This document shows, one piece after another, positions 36,100 through 44,104 of a DNA stretch of 64,000 nt. The translations under genes and the position numbers were made by a program. The notes beneath the pieces were generated by a model. It was not told the DNA's origin, ran no database searches, and saw only the letters and a list, made by a program, of their open reading frames with translations. How positions within the stretch are numbered: position 1 is the first letter of the stretch; each line of letters starts with the position of its first letter. This DNA is from Sphingomonas crocodyli (GTDB lineage Bacteria; Pseudomonadota; Alphaproteobacteria; Sphingomonadales; Sphingomonadaceae), in NCBI RefSeq assembly GCF_004005865.1, contig NZ_SACN01000002.1, positions 1-64,000 of the forward strand. Direction: 5' to 3'.

Positions 36100-36312
36100 A
36101 TGAGCAGCCAGCCCGCCAATGCGCCCGAAACCATCACCGTGAACTCGACCCGTGTCGCGTGCGACGGGGCGAGCGACATTCCGGGCGGCGCCTCGCTCGG
36201 CCATCCGCGCGTGTTCATCGAGATCGATCGCGACATCGGTTTTGCCGATTGCGGCTATTGCGATCGCCGTTTCGTGCTCGCGGCGGGCGCCGGGGCTGGC
36301 GAACACCACTGA
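36100..36312 (+). CDS. zf-CHCC domain protein (Ndufs6-like)
   Basis: 70 residues. Zinc ligands fit the zf-CHCC family: Cys21, His35 (GHPRVFIEI), Cys51 and Cys54 (ADCGYCDRRFVL). Eukaryotic homologues (NDUFS6/13 kDa) are accessory subunits of respiratory complex I, and alphaproteobacteria carry this short form, in some cases bound to complex I. The start at 36100 follows a small gap after repeat D; tldD begins 19 nt downstream. Confidence 0.87.
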   Translation: MSSQPANAPETITVNSTRVACDGASDIPGGASLGHPRVFIEIDRDIGFADCGYCDRRFVLAAGAGAGEHH

Positions 36313-36331
36313 TCGGCCTATATCGGCGGAC

Positions 36332-37762
36332 ATGAGCATCACCACCGCCGATCCCCGCCGCTTCCTCTATCGCGACGCGCTCGATCCCGACGCTGCGCTC
36401 CGCCTGACCGCGCAGACGCTCAAGAACTGCGACGATGGCGAACTCTACCTGCAATATATGGCGTCGGAGAGCTTCGGCTTCGACGACGGGCGGCTCAAGA
36501 CTGCGGACTTCAACACGCAGGCGGGCTTCGGCCTGCGCGGTATCTCCGGTGAGACGACCGCCTTTGCGCACGCCAACGAACTGAGCGAAGCCGCGATCCT
36601 GCGCGCGGGCGAGACGATGACCCTGCTCGATCCCGCCAAGGGCGCCCGCGCCGCGCCGCCGCGCCGGACCAACAGCAGCCTTTATACGGGCGAGGATCCG
36701 CTGGGCCTGATCCCCTTCGCCAAGAAGGTCGAGCTGTGCCAGCAGGTCGACGCCGCTGCGCGCGCGCGCGATCCGCGCGTCCAGCAGGTGACGGTGGGTC
36801 TGTCGGGATCGTGGAGCGTGGTCGAGATCGTGCGCCCCGACGGCTTTACCGCGTTCGACGTGCGCCCGCTCGTCCGCCTCAACGTCTCGATCGTGGTCGA
36901 ACAGAATGGGCGGCGCGAGACCGGCTTCTTCGGGCTTGGCGGCCGTTATCTCTACGATCGGCTGTTCGAGCCGGCGACGTGGAACCGCGCGATCGACGAG
37001 GCGCTCAAGCAGGCGATCGTCAATCTGGATTCGGTCGCCGCGCCCGCGGGCGAGATGACCGTGGTGTGCGGCCCCGGCTGGCCCGGCGTGCTGCTGCACG
37101 AAGCCATTGGGCATGGCCTTGAAGGCGATTTCAACCGCAAGGGCAGCTCGGCCTTTTCGGGGCGGATCGGCGAGCGGGTCGCGGCGCCGGGCGTCACCGT
37201 GGTCGACGATGGTTCGATCGAGGGGCGGCGCGGTTCGATCACGATCGACGATGAAGGCACGCCCAGCCAGTGCAACGTCCTGATCGAGGACGGCATCTTG
37301 AAGGGCTATATCCAGGATCGGCTCAATGCCCGCCTGATGGGCGTCGATCCCACCGGCAACGGCCGGCGCGAAAGCTATGCCCACGCGCCGATGCCGCGCA
37401 TGACCAACACCTTCATGTATGGCGGAAACGACGATCCGGGCGAGATCATCGCGCGGGCGAAGAACGGCATTTATGCCAAGAGCTTCGGTGGCGGGCAGGT
37501 CGACATCACCAGCGGCAAGTTCGTGTTCAGCTGCACCGAGGCGTACAAGATCGAGAATGGCAAGCTGACCGTGCCGATCAAGGGCGCGACCCTGATAGGC
37601 GATGGCCCGTCGGTGCTGACGAAGGTGACCGCGATCGGCAACGACATGGCGCTCGACGAAGGCATCGGCATCTGCGGCAAGGGCGGGCAATCGGTGCCGG
37701 CCGGTGTCGGGCAGCCGACCGTGCTGATCTCCGGCCTGACGGTCGGCGGAACGGCGGCCTGA
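36332..37762 (+). CDS. tldD: Metalloprotease TldD
   Basis: 476 residues, normal size. TldD and TldE form a cytosolic complex that degrades peptides and matures some ribosomal peptide natural products. The zinc motif HExxxH is present as His256-Glu257...His261 (HEAIGHGLEGD), with the third ligand Cys region GKFVFSCTEAYKIENGKL near 400. The N-terminal DUF PmbA/TldA fold starts FLYRDALDPDAALRL. The partner TldE/PmbA is not in the window. Confidence 0.96.
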   Translation: MSITTADPRRFLYRDALDPDAALRLTAQTLKNCDDGELYLQYMASESFGFDDGRLKTADFNTQAGFGLRGISGETTAFAHANELSEAAILRAGETMTLLDPAKGARAAPPRRTNSSLYTGEDPLGLIPFAKKVELCQQVDAAARARDPRVQQVTVGLSGSWSVVEIVRPDGFTAFDVRPLVRLNVSIVVEQNGRRETGFFGLGGRYLYDRLFEPATWNRAIDEALKQAIVNLDSVAAPAGEMTVVCGPGWPGVLLHEAIGHGLEGDFNRKGSSAFSGRIGERVAAPGVTVVDDGSIEGRRGSITIDDEGTPSQCNVLIEDGILKGYIQDRLNARLMGVDPTGNGRRESYAHAPMPRMTNTFMYGGNDDPGEIIARAKNGIYAKSFGGGQVDITSGKFVFSCTEAYKIENGKLTVPIKGATLIGDGPSVLTKVTAIGNDMALDEGIGICGKGGQSVPAGVGQPTVLISGLTVGGTAA

Positions 37763-37782
37763 GGCAGCGATGTCCCCTAACC

Positions 37783-37859
37783 CCGCTCATGTCGAGCGAA
37801 GTCGAGACATGTTGGCTGGGCGTTGGGGAACGTGTCTCGACTTCGCTCGACACGAGCGG
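37783..37859. repeat. Inverted repeat, family D (copy 2)
   Basis: CCGCTCATGTCGAGCGAAG then TCGAGACATGTT at the left; AACGTGTCTCGA then CTTCGCTCGACACGAGCGG at the right; the arms pair except for a few mismatches (CATG/CGTG). It lies between tldD and the patatin gene on the same strand. Confidence 0.88.
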
Positions 37860-37879
37860 AGTGGGGATATGACGTCGTC

Positions 37880-38707
37880 ATGCCGATAGCACTTGCCCTC
37901 GGCGGAGGCGCGGCGCTCGGCTGGGCGCATATCGGCGTGCTGCGCGGGCTGGAAGAGGCGGGGGTCGATGTCGGCGGGGTCGCAGGCACCTCGATCGGGG
38001 CGCTCGCGGCGGTGAGTTTCGCGGCGCGGCGGCTTGATACGCTGGAGCATATTGCGCGCACCGCCGGCTGGCTGCGCATCCTCTCCTTCCTCGATCTGCA
38101 TATGAAGCCGGGCGCGTTGCTGGGCGGGCGGACGATCCAGCGTGAATTGCAGCTCCATTTCGGCGAGATGCGCTTTCAGGATTTGTGGATGCCCGCCGCC
38201 ACGGTCGCCGCCGATCTGACGACGGGTGAGGCGGTGATCGCCGATCGCGGCTTCGTCGTCCCATCGATCATGGCGTCGATGGCGATCCCCGGCCTGTTCC
38301 GCCCGGTGCGCACCGACGGGCGCGTACTGGTGGATGGCGGGGTGGTGGCGCCGGTGCCCGTTTCGGCGGCACGCACGATCGCGCCGGGCATGCCGGTCGT
38401 CTCGGTCAACCTGCAGGGCGATTATCTGGGCCGCAAGCGCGTCTCGGTGATCCGCGAAAAGCCGGCTGGCGCGCATTCGACGATGGCGGTGGTGCGCGCG
38501 TCGACGATGCTGCTGATGTCCGAACTGGCGCGCGCCTCGCTCGCGATCGATCCGCCCGATCTCGCGCTCACCTTGCCGGTCGGGCATGTCGATATCCACG
38601 ATTTCACCAAGGCGGACTCGCTGATCGAAATCGGGCGCCAATCGGTGATCGAGGCGCTGCCCGCGATCCTCGATCTCGCCGCACGGCGGGTTAAACCGCG
38701 CGTCTGA
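37880..38707 (+). CDS. Patatin-like phospholipase (RssA/YchK type)
   Basis: 275 residues. Patatin catalytic dyad and oxyanion loop are visible: LALGGGAALGWAHIGVL (5-21), nucleophile Ser in GTSIG (about 38), and the catalytic Asp in VDGGVVAPVP (about 152). Size and sequence fit the RssA/YchK-type cytosolic family that acts on acyl lipids. The ATG at 37880 directly follows repeat D. The 279 bp after it, up to glnK, hold the sigma-54 promoter and, at 38825-38834, the palindrome TTGTGCACAA. Confidence 0.9.
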   Translation: MPIALALGGGAALGWAHIGVLRGLEEAGVDVGGVAGTSIGALAAVSFAARRLDTLEHIARTAGWLRILSFLDLHMKPGALLGGRTIQRELQLHFGEMRFQDLWMPAATVAADLTTGEAVIADRGFVVPSIMASMAIPGLFRPVRTDGRVLVDGGVVAPVPVSAARTIAPGMPVVSVNLQGDYLGRKRVSVIREKPAGAHSTMAVVRASTMLLMSELARASLAIDPPDLALTLPVGHVDIHDFTKADSLIEIGRQSVIEALPAILDLAARRVKPRV

Positions 38708-38938
38708 TCGCGTGCTGGCGGGTTTGTCCGCCACGCGAACGAAGTGACGGGCTCCCTTTGCGGGAACCGATCGGAACATCCAACGTTCATCCTGACCATA
38801 ATCGCGCGCTGCGGTGCAGCGATATTGTGCACAAAAAACAGGCAGGGATTAACTTTCGGGCAGAAGCGCGCGCTTCTGCGGCCGACGCTGCCTCATTTGT
38901 GACAGTCCGGAGTCAGCGGAATCAAGGACTCCCTCAAT

Positions 38939-38953
38939 TGGCACGGTTGTTGC
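38939..38953 (+). promoter_or_regulatory. Sigma-54 promoter of glnK-amtB
   Basis: TGGCACGGTTGTTGC: the -24 element TGGCAC (38939-38944) and -12 element TTGC (38950-38953) have the exact GG-to-GC spacing and near-perfect consensus of RpoN promoters. It lies 33 bp before the glnK start. NtrC-dependent activation in nitrogen limitation is expected from knowledge of glnK-amtB operons; I see only partial GTGCA half-sites upstream (38813-38834). Confidence 0.9.
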
Positions 38954-38986
38954 GAGGCAACGTCGGGCTGAAAAGAGGGAGGCGGA

Positions 38987-39325
38987 ATGAAACTCGTCAT
39001 TGCCATCATCAAGCCGTTCAAGCTGGACGAGGTGCGTGAAGCTCTCTCGGGCCTGGGCGTGCAGGGCATGACCGTGACCGAGGTCAAGGGCTTCGGGCGG
39101 CAGAAGGGTCAGACGGAAATCTACCGTGGGGCCGAGTACAGCACGAACATGGTGCCGAAAATCAAGATCGAGGTCGCGACGACCGACGATCTGGCCGCGC
39201 GCGTCGTGGAGGCGGTGCAGCAGTCGGCGAACACCGGCGCGATCGGCGACGGCAAGATCTTCGTTCTCGACATCGCTCAGGCCGTGCGCATCCGCACCGG
39301 CGAGACCGACGACGTCGCGCTCTAA
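38987..39325 (+). CDS. glnK: Nitrogen regulatory protein P-II
   Basis: 112 residues, the exact PII length. It senses 2-oxoglutarate, ADP/ATP and glutamine state. Uridylylation site Tyr51 in the T-loop (RGAEYSTNMVPK), B-loop TGAIGDGKIFV and C-loop TGETDDVAL are intact. The adjacency to amtB supports the name glnK over glnB: it would block the channel when nitrogen is plentiful. AGAGGGAGG precedes the ATG. Confidence 0.97.
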   Translation: MKLVIAIIKPFKLDEVREALSGLGVQGMTVTEVKGFGRQKGQTEIYRGAEYSTNMVPKIKIEVATTDDLAARVVEAVQQSANTGAIGDGKIFVLDIAQAVRIRTGETDDVAL

Positions 39326-39338
39326 GGAAGGGGGAAAG

Positions 39339-40688
39339 ATGAAACTGTCCAACAAGATTGCGACGGGACTCGGCACCCTTGCCGTGACCGCGCTGACGGC
39401 GATGCCCGCCTGGGCACAGGAGGCTGCCGAAGCCGCCGCGCCGGTGCCGAACAAGGGCGATACCGCCTGGATGATGGTCTCGACCGTCCTCGTTCTCGCG
39501 ATGATCCTGCCGGGCCTGCAGCTGTTCTACGGCGGCCTCGCGCGCTCGAAGAACATGCTTTCGGTGATGACGCAGATCGGCGGCGCGGCTGCGCTCGCGA
39601 TGATCATCTGGGTCATCTACGGCTACACGATGGCCTTCGGCCCCGATGCTTCGGAATCGCTTAAGCCCTTCATCTCGAACTTCGACAAGCTGTTCCTGGC
39701 GGGCGTTACCCCGGACAGCACCGGCGCCACCTTCACCGACGGCGTCGTGATCCCCGAATATGTGTTCATCGCCTTCCAGATGACCTTCGCCGCGATCACG
39801 GTCGCGCTGGTCCTCGGTTCGGTGGTTGAGCGCATCAAGTTCTCGGCGGTGCTCGTCTTCGCCCTGATCTGGCTCACCATCGTTTACTTCCCCGTCGCGC
39901 ACATGGTGTGGGCGGCCGGCGGCCTGTTCTTCGAAATGGGCGCGCTGGATTTCGCGGGCGGTACCGTGGTGCACATCAACGCCGGCGTCTCGGCGCTGGT
40001 CGCCTGCATCATGCTGGGCAAGCGCATCGGCTATCCGAAGGAAGTCATGGCGCCGCACTCGCTGACGCTGACCTTCGTCGGCACCGGCCTGCTGTGGGTG
40101 GGCTGGTTCGGCTTCAACGCCGGCTCGGCGCTCGAAGCGAACGGCTCGGCCGCGCTTGCGATGATCAACACCTTCGTCGCCACCGCCTCGGCCGCTCTGG
40201 CCTGGCTGGTCGTCGAAAAGCTGTTCGGCCACAAGCCGTCGGCCCTGGGCTTCTGCTCGGGCGTCATCGCCGGCCTCGTCGCCGTCACGCCTGCGGCCGG
40301 TAACTCGGGTCCGTTCGGTGCGATCGTGCTCGGCGCCGTCGCCTCGCTGGTCTGCTACATCTTCGTTGCGAAGGTGAAGCCGGCGCTCGGCTATGACGAC
40401 TCGCTCGACGCCTTCGGCATCCACGGCATCGGCGGCATGATCGGCGCGATCGGCACCGGCATCGTCTATGCCCCGTCGCTCGGTGGCCCGGGTGGTGCGG
40501 ACTTCGATATGGGCGGTCAGCTGGTCACCCAGGTTCTCGCGGTTGTCGCCACCATCGTGTGGGCCGCGATCGGCACCGCCATCGCGATCTTCATCGCCAA
40601 GCTGGTCACCGGCCTGCGCGTCAGCCCCGAAGTCGAGGTCGAAGGCCTCGATCTCGGCGAGCATGGCGAGCGCGCCTACAACTCTTAA
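39339..40688 (+). CDS. amtB: Ammonium transporter
   Basis: 449 residues. Signal peptide (about 1-26, ending AMPAWAQ) followed by 11 membrane segments of the Amt family. Pore features: LQLFYGGLARSKNMLS, GGTVVHINAG and DAFGIHGIGGMIGAIGTG with the twin histidines, and FPVAHMVWAAGG. It lies 13 nt after glnK and shares the sigma-54 promoter. A GC-rich symmetric stretch (40696-40719) and a strong terminator follow. Confidence 0.97.
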   Translation: MKLSNKIATGLGTLAVTALTAMPAWAQEAAEAAAPVPNKGDTAWMMVSTVLVLAMILPGLQLFYGGLARSKNMLSVMTQIGGAAALAMIIWVIYGYTMAFGPDASESLKPFISNFDKLFLAGVTPDSTGATFTDGVVIPEYVFIAFQMTFAAITVALVLGSVVERIKFSAVLVFALIWLTIVYFPVAHMVWAAGGLFFEMGALDFAGGTVVHINAGVSALVACIMLGKRIGYPKEVMAPHSLTLTFVGTGLLWVGWFGFNAGSALEANGSAALAMINTFVATASAALAWLVVEKLFGHKPSALGFCSGVIAGLVAVTPAAGNSGPFGAIVLGAVASLVCYIFVAKVKPALGYDDSLDAFGIHGIGGMIGAIGTGIVYAPSLGGPGGADFDMGGQLVTQVLAVVATIVWAAIGTAIAIFIAKLVTGLRVSPEVEVEGLDLGEHGERAYNS

Positions 40689-40747
40689 TCGAATTGGGGC
40701 CGCCCGAAGCGGCGGCCCCTCCAGACGTTCCTCCTGCGAACGCACTC

Positions 40748-40784
40748 GGGCCGGTGGGGCAACCTACCGGCCCTTTTTTTGTTT
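40748..40784 (+). terminator. Rho-independent terminator after glnK-amtB
   Basis: GGGCCGGT (40748-40755) pairs with ACCGGCCC (40766-40773), followed by seven T and then GTTT. The strongest terminator in the window. Confidence 0.93.
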
Positions 40785-40795
40785 AAGGCGGGATC

Positions 40796-41491
40796 ATGAT
40801 TACCGTCGCGAGCTACAATATCCGCAAAGGGCTGGGCACCGACCGGCGGCGCCAGCCGCAACGCGTGCTCGATGTGCTGCATGAGGTTCACGCCGATGTC
40901 GTGGCGCTGCAGGAGGCCGATCGCCGCTTCGGCGCGCGGCAGAGCGCGTTGCCGCCCGAACTGATCGCGGCGCATGGCGAGTATCGCCCGGTGCCGTTCG
41001 ATATCCGACCCGGTGGCCTCGGCTGGCACGGCAATGCGATCTTGGTGAAGAAGCCGGTCGATATCCTCGATTTCGAGCCGATCCATCTGCCGACGCTCGA
41101 GCCGCGTGGCGCCGTCCTCGCCGAACTGCGCGTCGGCGGGCGCGAGTTGCGCGTGGTGGGCATGCACCTCGATCTGTCGGGCCTGTGGCGGCGGCGGCAG
41201 GTGCGCGCGATCATCGCGCATGTGAAGGGGCGCCGGCATCACATGCCGACGGTGCTGATGGGCGACCTCAACGAATGGTCGCTCCACGGCGGCTGCATCC
41301 GCGACTTCATGGTCGATCACCGAGTGGCGGCGACAGGGCGCAGTTTCCACAGCCGCCGCCCGATCGGCTGCCTCGACCGGATCGTCACCAGCAACGACAT
41401 CCACGTCGTTTCGTGCGGGGTCCACGTCTCGGATCGCGCGCGGCTGGCGAGCGATCACCTGCCGATCTGGGCGCGGGTGACGTTGCCCTGA
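40796..41491 (+). CDS. Endonuclease/exonuclease/phosphatase family protein
   Basis: 231 residues. EEP-fold metal-dependent hydrolase: VASYNIRKGLGTDRR at the start (Asn), LQEAD with the metal-binding Glu, GMHLDLSG, VLMGDLNEWS and SDHLPIWARV with the catalytic Asp-His. Family members cleave DNA, RNA or phosphoesters; the substrate is unknown. No signal peptide. It begins 12 nt after the amtB terminator, so the promoter must overlap it. Confidence 0.9.
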   Translation: MITVASYNIRKGLGTDRRRQPQRVLDVLHEVHADVVALQEADRRFGARQSALPPELIAAHGEYRPVPFDIRPGGLGWHGNAILVKKPVDILDFEPIHLPTLEPRGAVLAELRVGGRELRVVGMHLDLSGLWRRRQVRAIIAHVKGRRHHMPTVLMGDLNEWSLHGGCIRDFMVDHRVAATGRSFHSRRPIGCLDRIVTSNDIHVVSCGVHVSDRARLASDHLPIWARVTLP

Positions 41492-41536
41492 TCTCCCCTT
41501 CACGGGAGATGCTGAAAGTTTCCTATAGGAAACTTT
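41491..41536. terminator. Tandem hairpins between convergent genes
   Basis: First hairpin ATCTCCC (41491-41497) with GGGAGAT (41504-41510). Second is a perfect 22-bp palindrome at 41515-41536 (half-site AAAGTTTCCTA), followed by TT. The position between the EEP gene stop and the DUF442 stop suits bidirectional termination, though the palindrome could also bind a protein. Confidence 0.55.
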
Positions 41537-41548
41537 TGCCGGTTGGGA

Positions 41549-41965
41549 TCAGCGCGGCGCCATGAACGGCCGCACGGGCGAGACATCATAGCCGGCCGCT
41601 GCGGCCTTGCGGGCGATCTCGTCGGCATCGCCGCCCTCGGCGGCCGACGCCAGCGCCCACAGCAGGGTCGATCGCGTACCCGAACGGCAGAAGGCGAGGA
41701 CCGGGCCGGTCGCTTCGGCCATCACCTTGCGCATCGCATCGACCTGCGGGATCGAGAAACCGGCATGGGTGATCGGGATCGCGACGTAGGCGAGGCCCGC
41801 TTCCTTCGCGGCGGCCTTGATGGCGTCGCCCGCCGGCTGGCCGTGTTCTTCTTCCTCGGGCCGGTTGTTGACGATGGTGGTGAAGCCCTGCGCGGCCGCC
41901 GATGCGACGTCCTCGGGCTGGATCTGGCCGAACACCGAGATGCTGTCGTCGATCTTGCGGAACAT
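41549..41965 (-). CDS. DUF442 / beta-lactamase hydrolase-like phosphatase (TIGR01244)
   Basis: 138 residues. Cys-based phosphatase fold with the CX5R motif FCRSGTRST (Cys93, Arg99) and ITVFGQ-like N-terminal strand (ISVFGQIQPEDV). The family (DUF442) often is fused to persulfide dioxygenase (Blh) in sulfide oxidation; here it stands alone. ATG 41965 with GGGAGGA upstream. It begins 13 nt after recQ and is probably co-transcribed. Confidence 0.85.
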   Translation of the reverse strand: MFRKIDDSISVFGQIQPEDVASAAAQGFTTIVNNRPEEEEHGQPAGDAIKAAAKEAGLAYVAIPITHAGFSIPQVDAMRKVMAEATGPVLAFCRSGTRSTLLWALASAAEGGDADEIARKAAAAGYDVSPVRPFMAPR

Positions 41966-41978
41966 GGAGCGTCCTCCC

Positions 41979-43745
41979 TCAGCTATGCGATCGGATGACG
42001 TCCAGGAAGGCGTCACCATATTGGTCGAGTTTCTTGGCGCTTACGCCGGAAATCTGCGCGAGGCCACCCGGCGTTTCGGGGCGCAGCCCCGCCATTTCGC
42101 GCAGGGTCGCGTCGAGAAAGACGACATAAGGCGGTACACCCTGCGCCCGCGCCAGATCGCGGCGCAACGCACGCAGCGCGTCGAACAGGGGATCGGGCGG
42201 ATAATCCTGGCCCGTCGCGCGGTCCTTGCGGCGGCGTTCGCGCTTGGGCGGCAGGACGATCGCCAGCCCTTCCTCGCCCTTCAGGATCGGGCGTGCGGCG
42301 GGGCCGAAGCTCAGCCCGCCATAATCGTCGGCGCGCAAAGCATCGCGCGCGAGCAAAGCGCGCGCGACCGGCTTCACCAGCCGCAACTCTTCCTCGTCGG
42401 CAATGCCGAATACGGAGAGGCGGTGGTGCCCGGCCGCCAGTATCTTGTCGGTTTCCTTGCCCGCCAGAACGTCGCTGAGATGGGTGACGCCGTAGCGCAT
42501 CTCGGTACGGAAGGCGGCGGAGAGCAGTTTCTGCGCGACCACGCTGGCGTCGACCGACGAGGGCGGGGCAAGGCAATTGTCGCAATTGCCGCAGCGTTCG
42601 GGCGGCTCCTCACCGAAGTGACGCAGCAGGATCGCGCGGCGGCAGGTGGGCGCCTCGACCAGCATCGCCATAGCGTTCAGCCGCTGGCGCTCGCCTGCGC
42701 GGCGGCTCTCTTCGACGTCGGTTTCGATGCGGCGGCGGGCACGGGCAAAATCTTCGGCGCCCCAGAAGAGGTGGGTGGTCGCGGGATCGCCGTCGCGGCC
42801 CGCACGACCGGTTTCCTGATAATAAGCCTCTATCGACTTGGGCAGGCCGGCATGCGCGACAAAGCGGACGTCGGGCTTGTCGATCCCCATGCCGAAGGCG
42901 ACGGTCGCGACCATCACCATATCCTCGCTCGACACGAATGCCTTCTGATTGGCGGCGCGCACGGCGGGGTCGAGGCCGGCATGATAGGCACGGGTCGCGC
43001 GGCCGGCGGTGGCGAGTTGCGCCGCCAGTTTCTCGGTCGCGTCGCGAGTGGGGGCATAGACGATGCCCGATCCCTTATTCTCGGCCAGCACCTCGGCCAG
43101 CTGGCGGCCGATCCCGTCGCGGGGCGTGATGCTGTAGCGCAAATTGGACCGGTCGAAGCCGGCGAGGATCAGCCCGTCCTCGGGAATGCCCAGCTGGGTC
43201 AGGATATCGGCGCGGGTATGGTTGTCGGCAGTGGCGGTGAGGGCCAAGCGGGGGACGTCGCCCAGCATCTCGGTAAAGCCGCGCAGCATCCGGTAATCGG
43301 GGCGAAAGTCATGGCCCCATTCGGACACGCAATGCGCCTCGTCGATTGCGATCAGGCTGAGCTTCGCGCGCTGGACGAGGCGACGGAAGCCCTCGGTCGA
43401 GGCACGTTCGGGCGCGACATAGAGCAGGTCGAGATCGCCGCGGATGAAGCGGTCCATCGTCTCGTCGCGATTGTCGTCGGCGCTGGTAAGTGCTGCGGCG
43501 CGGATGCCCGCGGCGGTGGCCGACCGCACCTGATCGTGCATTAGCGCGATGAGGGGCGAGACGACGAGGCCGGTGCCGTCGCGGCAGAGCGCGGGGATCT
43601 GATAGGTGAGCGACTTGCCCGCGCCCGTCGGCATGACGGCCAGCGTGTGTTCGCCCGCCATCACCCGATCGATCACGTCCGCCTGCCGGCCCCGGAACTG
43701 GCTATATCCGAAGGTCGATCGCAGGGCTTCGAGAGGGGCGGGCAT
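41979..43745 (-). CDS. recQ: ATP-dependent DNA helicase RecQ
   Basis: 588 residues. 3'-5' DNA helicase of recombination and replication repair. Walker A MPTGAGKSLTYQ (38-49), DEAH motif LIAIDEAHCVSEWGHDFRPDY, helicase motif VI QETGRAGRDG, RecQ zinc-binding cysteines (CRRAILLRHFG ... CGNCDNC), winged-helix region and a C-terminal HRDC domain (residues about 510-588). The order is complete. Upstream gap to the small gene at 44032 is 41 bp. Confidence 0.97.
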   Translation of the reverse strand: MPAPLEALRSTFGYSQFRGRQADVIDRVMAGEHTLAVMPTGAGKSLTYQIPALCRDGTGLVVSPLIALMHDQVRSATAAGIRAAALTSADDNRDETMDRFIRGDLDLLYVAPERASTEGFRRLVQRAKLSLIAIDEAHCVSEWGHDFRPDYRMLRGFTEMLGDVPRLALTATADNHTRADILTQLGIPEDGLILAGFDRSNLRYSITPRDGIGRQLAEVLAENKGSGIVYAPTRDATEKLAAQLATAGRATRAYHAGLDPAVRAANQKAFVSSEDMVMVATVAFGMGIDKPDVRFVAHAGLPKSIEAYYQETGRAGRDGDPATTHLFWGAEDFARARRRIETDVEESRRAGERQRLNAMAMLVEAPTCRRAILLRHFGEEPPERCGNCDNCLAPPSSVDASVVAQKLLSAAFRTEMRYGVTHLSDVLAGKETDKILAAGHHRLSVFGIADEEELRLVKPVARALLARDALRADDYGGLSFGPAARPILKGEEGLAIVLPPKRERRRKDRATGQDYPPDPLFDALRALRRDLARAQGVPPYVVFLDATLREMAGLRPETPGGLAQISGVSAKKLDQYGDAFLDVIRSHS

Positions 43746-43786
43746 GTCCGCCGTCTAGCGGCGGCGGCACGCGCGCGCCACCCTCG

Positions 43787-44032
43787 TTAACGGCGGACGA
43801 TCGGTCGGGGTGGGCCGTCGCCACCGGCAGAATCGCTGTCGAAATCTTCGGCACCGCCGCCACCGCCGGCCGATGCGCCGCTGCCGATCACGACGCCGCT
43901 GCCCTCTTGCGGTGCTCGCCGCCCACGATTCTCTTCTGCGCTCAATCCGCGCGTCTTGATGGCCGGACCCGGTTCAAGCGAGAAGCGGTCCGCATCATCT
44001 TCGTCGGCGATGAAGTCTTTCGTGGCGTCCAT
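43787..44032 (-). CDS. Small acidic, glycine-rich hypothetical protein
   Basis: 81 residues from ATG 44032, which has AAGGAGA about 8 nt upstream. It starts MDATKDFIADEDDADRFSLE, has a short basic stretch (RGRRAP), then a Gly/Ser-rich tail. No signal peptide, membrane segment or domain that I recognise; likely disordered. The good ribosome site and its position as a separate unit between atm1 and recQ are the only evidence that it is expressed. Confidence 0.55.
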   Translation of the reverse strand: MDATKDFIADEDDADRFSLEPGPAIKTRGLSAEENRGRRAPQEGSGVVIGSGASAGGGGGAEDFDSDSAGGDGPPRPIVRR

Positions 44033-44104
44033 GATCTCTCTCCTTCGCGCATCAACGCTTGGAAGATGCGATCGCCGCGTCATCCGTCCCGGTAGCGGCT
44101 CGGC

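Noticed and set aside
38802..38818. A full NtrC site centred in TCGCGCGCTGCGGTGCA
   Set aside because: Only the right half matches; the left half has too many mismatches.
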